Of a DNA stretch of 5,719 nt, positions 1 to 4,543 are shown piece by piece. The notes below the pieces were generated by a model. It ran no database searches, was not told where the DNA came from, and worked only from the letters and a program-made list of their open reading frames with translations. This DNA comes from an uncultured Oscillospiraceae bacterium (lineage in GTDB: Bacteria; Bacillota; Clostridia; Oscillospirales; Acutalibacteraceae). The first letter of the stretch is position 1; each line of letters opens with the position of its first letter. Location of the stretch: positions 1 to 5,719 of the forward strand of contig USDZ01000112.1 in assembly GCA_900553525.1 (NCBI GenBank), given 5' to 3'. The position numbers and the translations under genes are program-made.

Positions 1-8
1 GTGTCGGT

Positions 9-848
9 ATGTGGGGAATCGAAGCAAAACGGCCGAAATATAAAGCGGATGACCGGCGCCTGCTGCTGGTGCCGGTCGGGGACATCCTACCCAATCCGAA
101 CCAGCCCCGGCGGGAATTTGCGTATGACAAGCTGCTGGAACTGGCTCAAAGCATCGACGAAAACGGTCTGCTCAATCCCATCACCATCACCCTGGAAGGG
201 GACAAGCCGGTTCTGGTCGCCGGAGAACGGCGCCTGCGGGCGGCCAAGATCGCGGGACTCCGGGAAATTCCGTGTCTGGTGGTGGAGGCGGACGGGGAAC
301 GCAGCGCCTTGATGGCGTTGGTTGAGAATCTCCAGCGGGAAGACATGAACGTTTTTGAGCAGGCGGAGGGAATTCAACGGCTCATTCAGGTTTACGGCTT
401 GACCCAGGAGGAGGCTTCAAGCCGCCTGGGCTGCGCCCAGTCCACCGTGGCGAACAAGCTGCGACTGCTCCGGCTGAGCGCCGAACAGCGGGCGGAGATC
501 ACCGCGGCGGGCTTGACCGAGCGGCATGCCCGGGCCCTGCTCCGGCTGGAGGAGGGGGAGCAGCGGGATTTGGCGCTGTCGCGGATGATCGCGGGGAAAA
601 TGACAGTCGCCCAGGCCGACCGGTTGGTGGAGGAACTTCTTACGGGAAAGGCCAAGCGCCGCCGCCCCACTCCGCTGGTACGGGATGTCCGCCTGTTCCT
701 CAATACGGTCAGCCATGCGGTGGATACCATGCGCCGTTCCGGCATACCGGCGAAAGCCGAGAAAAGCGAAACCGACGACTATATCGAATATGTCGTGCGT
801 ATCCCGAAAGGCCCCCATGTCGTTTCGGCGAACAACCGCCCCGCGTGA
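9..848 (+). CDS. noc: Noc-type ParB/Spo0J family DNA-binding protein (nucleoid occlusion)
   Basis: A 279-residue ParB-family protein. Seen: the N-terminal CTP-binding domain with box I P-N-Q-P-R (residues 30-34), box II A-G-E-R-R-L-R-A (71-78) and box III E-N-L-Q-R-E-D (106-112). A helix-turn-helix follows at about 131-155 and a C-terminal dimerisation domain at about 222-267, ending in Y-V-V-R-I-P-K as in Bacillus Noc. The four positions known to separate Noc from ParB DNA specificity read Q144, K150, R155 and R172, close to the Noc set Q-K-K-R and unlike ParB R-T-A-G. Family knowledge: Noc binds NBS sites, spreads with CTP, contacts the membrane and blocks FtsZ assembly over the nucleoid. 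The frame is open to the window edge with no clear ribosome site, so the true start may lie further left. That matters because the membrane-targeting helix sits at the N terminus. It is followed by its own terminator. A generic ParB is the alternative. Confidence 0.88.
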   Translation: MWGIEAKRPKYKADDRRLLLVPVGDILPNPNQPRREFAYDKLLELAQSIDENGLLNPITITLEGDKPVLVAGERRLRAAKIAGLREIPCLVVEADGERSALMALVENLQREDMNVFEQAEGIQRLIQVYGLTQEEASSRLGCAQSTVANKLRLLRLSAEQRAEITAAGLTERHARALLRLEEGEQRDLALSRMIAGKMTVAQADRLVEELLTGKAKRRRPTPLVRDVRLFLNTVSHAVDTMRRSGIPAKAEKSETDDYIEYVVRIPKGPHVVSANNRPA

Positions 849-882
849 TGGGGTCATGCTCTTCACACAAATTCGATAAACC

Positions 883-923
883 AACCGTTTCCCTGAACCC
901 TTGGCGGACAGGGAAACGGTTTT
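883..923 (+). terminator. Intrinsic terminator behind noc
   Basis: A perfect 13-bp inverted repeat, AACCGTTTCCCTG (883-895) and CAGGGAAACGGTT (909-921), encloses a 13-base loop and runs into TTTT (920-923). It lies 35 bases after the noc stop codon, so noc is probably transcribed separately from what follows. The T run is short, which lowers certainty about efficiency. Confidence 0.75.
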
Positions 924-984
924 CCGTATATTTATATTCTGTTTATACAAATTGTTGAATATTTCGTAGCCAATATCCCGCTAA

Positions 985-1072
985 ATCTTTTTCAAAAAGC
1001 CCGATGTTTAACAAGAGAAGAGAAAAAGATACAATCTTTTTAAAACAAATAGTATAAACAAATAAATACTAT
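985..1072. repeat. Cluster of short inverted repeats in the AT-rich stretch
   Basis: The 8-mer ATCTTTTT occurs at 985-992 and 1034-1041, and its reverse complement AAAAAGAT at 1023-1030. The last two form an 8-bp hairpin with a 3-base loop. The first is part of CTTTTTCAAAAAG (987-999). ATAGTAT (1049-1055) and ATACTAT (1066-1072) form a further 7-bp inverted repeat. In AT-rich DNA some of this is expected by chance, so the function is open. Confidence 0.45.
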
Positions 1073-1206
1073 ACAGGGGTTGATAATTTCTGACGACGAG
1101 TCGATTCTGGGGAGAGAGCCATGGTGCCGTCCGCGGCGCTGCGCACCGGATGTGGGAGCTTTGGCGGCATCCTCTCAGACCACCAGCGGAGGAAATCCGG
1201 CGGAAC

Positions 1207-1716
1207 TTATATGGACGGGTCTGTCGGCGCGGCCGTCGCCCGCAGGGCCGCCTCCATCTTGCTACACTCTTCGGCTGCGATCCGGTCATATACGTCCGGC
1301 GTTTCGTTTACACCTACTCGGTCGTAAGCGATTGCCGCCGCGCCATAAAACGCGAGGCCTAGGGCATGGGTGGGGGTATGGATGCAGGAAGCGGCATGCC
1401 CACAAGTCCGCGCGGCGGCCTGTGCGGCCGGATGATCCTCGGCCTCCCGTGCGGCAGCGTGACATTCGGAGAGAATGATCCGTTTGACTTCCGGTAATTT
1501 TACCCGGCCGTCCATCCAGGCACGGGCGGCCGTCAGCGCGTGGCGGGGACGGGGATCTTCCGGATATGCTTTTTCATAGATCGGCAGGATATGTGTCTCG
1601 GCATAGTCGATGCACCAAACCGTGACGGTCGTTTTACTCTGGGTTTCGATAAGACGCGCCAGAGATAGAATATAGGGCGAATCGGCCGTCCCCAGCATTT
1701 TACGGCGTTTCGGCAA
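1207..1716 (-). CDS. Putative immunity protein (Imm-5-like domain)
   Basis: A 169-residue, alanine- and histidine-rich protein. Seen: Y-P-E-D-P-R-P-R (51-58), A-L-T-A-A-R-A-W (60-67), an alanine-rich helix at about 83-105, then G-H-A (106-108) and H-T-P-T-H-A-L-G (113-120). This pattern is, from memory, that of bacterial proteins annotated as putative immunity protein or Imm-5-like. The family was named by its association with polymorphic toxins, and most members, including this one, have no demonstrated target. No signal peptide or membrane segment is visible. The start is TTG at 1714-1716, chosen because AGGAGGG (1724-1730) lies 7 bases upstream; the next ATG, at 1695-1697, is too far from it. 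It lies directly behind tRNA-Arg and its terminator on the same strand, with no room for a promoter of its own. No toxin gene is adjacent. Immunity function is inference. Confidence 0.72.
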   Translation of the reverse strand: MPKRRKMLGTADSPYILSLARLIETQSKTTVTVWCIDYAETHILPIYEKAYPEDPRPRHALTAARAWMDGRVKLPEVKRIILSECHAAAREAEDHPAAQAAARTCGHAASCIHTPTHALGLAFYGAAAIAYDRVGVNETPDVYDRIAAEECSKMEAALRATAAPTDPSI

Positions 1717-1723
1717 GGACGTT

Positions 1724-1730
1724 CCCTCCT
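1724..1730 (-). promoter_or_regulatory. Ribosome binding site fixing the TTG start of the immunity-like gene
   Basis: AGGAGGG on the - strand, 7 bases before the TTG at 1714-1716. The match and spacing are near ideal, whereas the nearest in-frame ATG is 26 bases away. The site begins only 12 bases after the T tract of the upstream terminator. Confidence 0.75.
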
Positions 1731-1742
1731 AATTAAAAATAT

Positions 1743-1774
1743 AAAAAAACCCTGTTTAGCCGCAGCCACAGGGT
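1743..1774 (-). terminator. Intrinsic terminator behind tRNA-Arg
   Basis: Read on the - strand, ACCCTGT and ACAGGGT form a 7-bp stem around a 12-base loop (arms at 1768-1774 and 1749-1755), followed by a run of T residues (1748-1743). It begins 4 bases after the CCA end of the tRNA. It lies between the strong tRNA promoter and the immunity-like gene, so it may also limit readthrough into that gene. Confidence 0.85.
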
Positions 1775-1778
1775 CTTC

Positions 1779-1853
1779 TGGCACCCCCGACCAGAATCGA
1801 ACTGATAACTACCCCTTAGGAGGGGGTTGTTATATCCATTTAACTACGGGGGC
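1779..1853 (-). tRNA. tRNA-Arg, anticodon CCT, with encoded CCA
   Basis: The reverse complement folds as a standard cloverleaf. The acceptor stem is GCCCCCG with CGGGGGT (first pair G-U). T8-A9 follows, then a D stem GTTA/TAAC. The anticodon stem ACCCC/GGGGT carries the 7-base loop CTCCTAA, giving anticodon CCT (+ strand bases 1818-1820). A 4-base variable loop comes next, then T arm ATCAG-TTCGATT-CTGGT, discriminator G and genomically encoded CCA. Anticodon CCU reads the arginine codon AGG. A consensus sigma-A promoter lies upstream and an intrinsic terminator directly downstream. Confidence 0.96.
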
Positions 1854-1912
1854 CTATGTGCCGCCCGGGTCGGCCGGCCGAAAAAGGAACGGTGCCCGGA
1901 TGGATTAGGAAT

Positions 1913-1941
1913 ATTATACCGGTCCGCTTTTTGTTTGTCAA
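1913..1941 (-). promoter_or_regulatory. Consensus sigma-A promoter of tRNA-Arg
   Basis: On the - strand, a perfect TTGACA (1936-1941) and a perfect TATAAT (1913-1918) are separated by exactly 17 bases. Transcription should start near 1906, giving a leader of about 50 bases that would be processed from the tRNA 5' end at 1853. It is the strongest promoter in the window by consensus match. Confidence 0.92.
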
Positions 1942-1945
1942 TTCG

Positions 1946-1974
1946 TTGTTTTTCTCTAAGAACAGGTGTATACT
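1946..1974 (+). promoter_or_regulatory. Probable sigma-A promoter of the MNT/HEPN pair
   Basis: TATACT (1969-1974, 5 of 6 consensus) has TTGTTT (1946-1951, 3 of 6) 17 bases upstream. The predicted start near 1981 leaves only about 17 bases before the ATG at 1998, just enough for the ribosome site. The -35 element lies 4 bases from the -35 of the divergent tRNA promoter. Confidence 0.65.
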
Positions 1975-1997
1975 GTTGAGAGAAAGGGGGAACGCCT

Positions 1998-2321
1998 ATG
2001 TCCAAAGAGCCGCTCCCGCTGGAACAGCTCCGGGACGCAATCATCCGACTTGCGGCGCCCGAAGCCGTGCTGCTGGTCAGCCGGAAAGAGGCGGTAGACG
2101 GCGGCCTGACTTCGGTCAAGCTTTGCGTCATCATCGGCGGGGGAGACGCCGCTGAGGTGGAGCGCCGCCTGTATGTGGATATCGACTCCGATCTACCGTA
2201 CGACGTGCTGGTGTATACAAGAGAGGAGTGGAACCGCTTGGCAGAGGATTCCGCCAGTTTCGCCTCGCGGATTCGAAAAACGGGGAGGGTGCTGTATGCG
2301 GCCGACGCGGCACACCAGTGA
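1998..2321 (+). CDS. Degenerate minimal nucleotidyltransferase (MNT) fold protein, HEPN partner
   Basis: A 107-residue protein, the usual size of an MNT. Its order of segments follows the family: a helix, the strand A-V-L-L-V-S-R-K (23-30), the strand S-V-K-L-C-V-I-I (39-46), a helix, and P-Y-D-V-L-V-Y-T (67-74), where family members carry their third acidic residue (D69 here). The catalytic signature is broken. The GS motif reads V27-S28, and the expected S-D-x-D reads T38-S39-V40-K41, losing both metal ligands. Adenylyl or nucleotidyl transfer therefore looks unlikely. Family knowledge: intact MNTs can act as antitoxins that modify a HEPN toxin. AAAGGGGG (1983-1990) lies 7 bases before the ATG. 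The 3' end overlaps the HEPN gene by 26 bases, implying coupled translation. The fold assignment rests on weak similarity plus the partner gene. Confidence 0.68.
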   Translation: MSKEPLPLEQLRDAIIRLAAPEAVLLVSRKEAVDGGLTSVKLCVIIGGGDAAEVERRLYVDIDSDLPYDVLVYTREEWNRLAEDSASFASRIRKTGRVLYAADAAHQ

Positions 2322-2724
2322 CAGCCGCCTGTTTTTCGACTGGCTGGAGATCGCGGCGCGGGACCTGCTGGCCGCCAGGCTGCTTATGGAACAGGGGCAG
2401 TGCCTGGATATCGCGGCTTTTCACTGCCAGCAATGCCTGGAAAAAGCCTTTAAAGCCTATTTGCTCGATCAAACCGGCGTGCTGCCCGACGGCCACAACC
2501 TGACCTGGCTGTGCAAGCAGGTGGCCAAGTTGGACGCCGCCTTCCAGCCTTACATCCAAAAGACCGCAGGGCTCAACCGCCTATATATCGAGACTCGATA
2601 TCCTTCGGATAACGGCCTGCGCCTCTCTCCCGAGGCGGTCGAGGACGCCTATGCCTTTTCCCAGGCGGTGTATACGGAGATCTGCGACCGGATTTACGGT
2701 CCCGGTGATGTAGAAGAGGACTAA
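2296..2724 (+). CDS. HEPN domain protein
   Basis: A 142-residue protein. Seen: helix 1 with the pattern F-F-D-W-L-E-I-A-A-R-D-L (13-24), then A-F-H-C-Q-Q-C-L-E-K-A-F-K-A-Y-L (41-56), G-H-N-L at 66-69, and L-Y-I-E-T-R-Y-P (96-103). This is the classic signature of the HEPN family that accompanies MNT proteins (Pfam HEPN, PF05168). The R-x4-6-H motif of RNase-type HEPN toxins is absent, because no arginine is followed by histidine at that spacing. The protein may instead be a binding or scaffold partner. The start is ATG at 2296, chosen because GGGGAGGG (2282-2289) lies 6 bases upstream; a longer in-frame start at 2173 would lie deep inside the MNT gene. The 26-base overlap with MNT supports one operon. 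No signal or membrane segment is seen, so it should be cytoplasmic. Confidence 0.86.
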   Translation: MRPTRHTSDSRLFFDWLEIAARDLLAARLLMEQGQCLDIAAFHCQQCLEKAFKAYLLDQTGVLPDGHNLTWLCKQVAKLDAAFQPYIQKTAGLNRLYIETRYPSDNGLRLSPEAVEDAYAFSQAVYTEICDRIYGPGDVEED

Positions 2725-2781
2725 AAAATATACAGATAGGAAATAAAAACGCATTTATACTATAAGGAGAGTGCAAATTCC

Positions 2782-3864
2782 ATGAAAAAATGGATGTCCG
2801 GCCTGGTGGCCGGCCTGCTGATCGTGACCATGAGCGCGGGATGCAACAAAACGCCGGCGGCTCCCGGCGGCGCCGAATCATCGGCCGGGTCGTCGGAGGG
2901 CGGGTTGATTACCCTGCCGACTGATACAGATACGACCGGGACGCAGACGCCGGCGTTGGAGAACCTCAATCCGCTGACCGGGGAAAACGATCTCACCCAA
3001 GGCGGAACCCGCCCGGTCGGGATCATGATCGGCAACAACACCACTTCGCGGCCTCAAAACGGCATTGACAAGGCGGATATGTATGTCGAGATCGAGACCG
3101 AGGGGGGCATCACCCGCATCCTGGCCGTGTTTGCCAATGCCGAGCGTGTGCCGGCGCAGCTCGGTCCGATTCGTTCGGCCCGTTCTCCCTTCGTATCCAT
3201 CGCGCGGGCGATGGACATCGTATATGTGCATGCGGGCGGCAGCGCGCCGGCTTTGGACACGCTGAAGAAAATCGACATCGACAACATCAACGCGCTCTCC
3301 TATGATGGCAATACCTTCTGGCGGGATGAACAACTCCGGAAAAGCAAGGGCCTGGAATACAGCATGATGGTCAGCGGAACCAATTTGAAAGACCGCATGG
3401 ATCGTCTGAAGATCGGCACGACCGCCACCCGTACGGCGCCGTTTGTATTCGGCGAGGAAGCCGGCGGCGTACAGGACAATAAAAATTTGCAGGTCAATGT
3501 CAGCGACAGCCGGTCGGTGACGTTTCTCTACGATGCCGCTACCGGCCTGTATACCAAGGGCAACGGCAAACTCGGCGACACCACCACCCATAAGGCGGCG
3601 GACGGCACCCCGATTCAAGTATCCAACGTCGTGGTCCTGTACGCGGACAAGGTGATGGAAAACGACGTAACCTGTGATTTCAAGTTGTCTTCCGGCTCAG
3701 GTCTCCTCGTGACGGGAGGGACCAGCCGTCCAATGACGTATACCTGCACCGCGGACAAGCTCGCGTTCCAGAATGAGGATGGGACAGAGCTGACGGTGTC
3801 GCCCGGCAAGACCTATATTTGTGTGGTCAACTCCAAGCTGAAGGGCAAGACGGTCCTGGGGTGA
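2782..3864 (+). CDS. DUF3048 domain lipoprotein (YerB-like)
   Basis: A 360-residue exported lipoprotein. The signal peptide has K2-K3, a hydrophobic core (about 8-17) and a lipobox S-A-G-C with the lipidated cysteine at 21. Serine at -3 is slightly unusual. A low-complexity Ala/Gly/Ser/Thr linker (22-57) follows. The N-terminal DUF3048 domain runs from N-P-L-T-G (63-67) through R-P-V-G-I-M-I-G-N (77-85), E-T-E-G-G-I-T-R (105-112) and L-G-P-I-R-S-A-R (127-134). The C-terminal DUF3048 domain covers about 265-357. Size and layout match Bacillus YerB, whose biochemical role is not established. It should sit on the outer face of the membrane. AAGGAG (2764-2769) lies 12 bases before the ATG, a rather long gap. 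It follows the HEPN gene by 57 bases without a convincing promoter, so it may share that transcript. A strong terminator closes the unit. Confidence 0.9.
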   Translation: MKKWMSGLVAGLLIVTMSAGCNKTPAAPGGAESSAGSSEGGLITLPTDTDTTGTQTPALENLNPLTGENDLTQGGTRPVGIMIGNNTTSRPQNGIDKADMYVEIETEGGITRILAVFANAERVPAQLGPIRSARSPFVSIARAMDIVYVHAGGSAPALDTLKKIDIDNINALSYDGNTFWRDEQLRKSKGLEYSMMVSGTNLKDRMDRLKIGTTATRTAPFVFGEEAGGVQDNKNLQVNVSDSRSVTFLYDAATGLYTKGNGKLGDTTTHKAADGTPIQVSNVVVLYADKVMENDVTCDFKLSSGSGLLVTGGTSRPMTYTCTADKLAFQNEDGTELTVSPGKTYICVVNSKLKGKTVLG

Positions 3865-3974
3865 GCCCGCGGCTGTCCCTCATTTTCTTCACATCCTATT
3901 TGGCCATATCCACTCTCTCAAGCGGCCATAACCATAAAGGCCTTATGAGAAAAGGAGTTGTCAGATACGAAACG

Positions 3975-4016
3975 GGGCTGTTGCAAAAGGATTTCCTTTT
4001 GCAACAGCCCTTTTTT
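3975..4016 (+). terminator. Very strong intrinsic terminator behind the DUF3048 gene
   Basis: Arms at 3975-3991 and 3994-4010 are perfectly complementary over 17 bp (GGGCTGTTGCAAAAGGA against its complement; in practice 16 bp with a 4-base loop), followed by TTTTTT (4011-4016). It lies about 110 bases after the lipoprotein stop codon. There is no T tract on the - strand side, so it should act mainly on + strand transcripts. Confidence 0.93.
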
Positions 4017-4114
4017 GGCGGGGAAGCGGAAGGAAAGGAGATATGGAGAGGGAAGCCTGAACTTCTCCGCTCCGCACGGCCACCATCCGCCTATAAGAGA
4101 CAAAATCAAAAAGG

Positions 4115-4136
4115 CACCCTTCCGGAATCGGCGCTT
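4115..4136 (-). terminator. Weak candidate terminator of the small - strand gene
   Basis: Immediately after the stop codon on the - strand, GCGCC can pair with GGTGC (one G-U pair) across the intervening bases, and about five T residues follow. The stem is short, so this is a tentative call. Confidence 0.35.
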
Positions 4137-4340
4137 TTATGGCGGTCCCGAGCAGCCGGATACCAGCGAGGCGACATAGGCCTGCATCTCCCGCTTCGAG
4201 GTGATCTGATGGGTATGCTCGATCACAGCCTGCTGTGCGCTGGGCGTCATCGCGGCAAACACTTCCATGGCGGCACGATTCTGGGCCAGAGCCATGCCCA
4301 GCCCCATCGGAATGTCGGGGCCGTTTGCCAAGTTCTCCAT
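4137..4340 (-). CDS. Small uncharacterised protein (67 aa)
   Basis: A 67-residue protein, probably cytoplasmic because no signal peptide or membrane segment is visible. Seen: P-M-G-L-G-M-A-L-A-Q-N (11-21), a methionine- and alanine-rich helix A-A-M-E-V-F-A-A-M (23-31), then E-H-T-H-Q-I-T-S-K-R-E-M (41-52) and Y-V-A-S-L (55-59). From memory this resembles short hypothetical proteins common in Clostridia with a G-F-G-M-A-L-A-Q-N motif followed by a T-H-x-I-x-S-K-x-E-M segment; I know of no function. The ATG at 4338-4340 is chosen because AGGAGGG (4348-4354) lies 7 bases upstream, as strong a site as in any gene here. A longer reading frame upstream lacks such a site. It converges on the DUF3048 gene and diverges from parA. 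I found no clear promoter. Confidence 0.72.
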   Translation of the reverse strand: MENLANGPDIPMGLGMALAQNRAAMEVFAAMTPSAQQAVIEHTHQITSKREMQAYVASLVSGCSGPP

Positions 4341-4451
4341 TGGTATGCCCTCCTTTCCGTGTTTTCCCCTCCAGTATTCCCGAAAATCCCCAAAGCCATA
4401 CCCAATCCGTGGGCAAATCCTGCCGATAGGCCCTGAAATATGAAAAATGCC

Positions 4452-4480
4452 TTTTCCCACTGGAAAAACTGTGCTATAAT
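4452..4480 (+). promoter_or_regulatory. Extended -10 promoter of parA with an inverted repeat over the -35 region
   Basis: TATAAT (4475-4480) is a perfect -10 preceded by TG one base away (4472-4473), an extended -10. The hexamer 17 bases upstream, TTTTCC (4452-4457), is a poor -35 but is one arm of a perfect inverted repeat, TTTTCC-CACT-GGAAAA (4452-4467). A start near 4487 gives a leader of about 57 bases. The repeat is well placed for a repressor or activator, which is inference. Confidence 0.72.
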
Positions 4481-4492
4481 AACTTCGCGCGC

Positions 4493-4506
4493 GGCCCATC
4501 CGGGCC
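4493..4506 (+). other. Short GC hairpin in the parA leader
   Basis: GGCCC and GGGCC form a 5-bp stem around ATCC, just after the predicted transcription start. No T tract follows, so it is not a terminator. It could stabilise the 5' end of the message or simply reflect GC-rich sequence. Confidence 0.4.
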
Positions 4507-4543
4507 ACGGCCGATAACGCAGGACGGGGAAAGAGGTGCCGGT

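Larger units (their letters stand above)
849..1206. other. Gene-free gap containing an AT-rich stretch with short repeats
   Basis: This stretch between noc and the convergent immunity-like gene holds the noc terminator and then about 150 bases (931-1080) with only 40 G+C, roughly 27%, far below the flanking genes. Short open frames here have no convincing ribosome site or recognisable product. No DnaA box (TTATCCACA type) was found. Bases 1081-1206 return to high G+C and I see nothing functional in them, nor a clear terminator for the immunity-like gene that ends at 1207. Confidence 0.6.

Noticed and set aside
883..921. TTTCCC and GGGAAA as a Noc binding site behind noc
   Set aside because: The half sites are separated by the loop of a terminator hairpin, whereas the NBS palindrome is contiguous.
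417..950. 177-residue open frame on the - strand opposite noc
   Set aside because: It is antisense to a clear Noc protein, crosses the noc terminator, and shows no family-like sequence or ribosome site.
1121..1327. 68-residue + strand frame with GGGGAGAG upstream of ATG
   Set aside because: Most of it lies antisense to the immunity-like gene. The product is low in information and the upstream purine run is not a convincing ribosome site.
2173..2295. Longer HEPN start at 2173
   Set aside because: It would add 41 unrelated residues overlapping the MNT gene. The ATG at 2296 has a good ribosome site and begins just ahead of the HEPN domain.
2756..2761. TATACT as the -10 of a DUF3048 promoter
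   Set aside because: Transcription would start near 2768, within the ribosome site at 2764-2769, and no -35 hexamer lies at the right distance.
2878..3618. 246-residue open frame on the - strand
   Set aside because: It is a long shadow of the DUF3048 gene caused by GC-rich codon use, with no recognisable protein features.
3819..4436. 205-residue + strand frame through the strong terminator
   Set aside because: It reads through a 17-bp terminator hairpin and antisense to the small - strand gene. Its protein sequence resembles no family.
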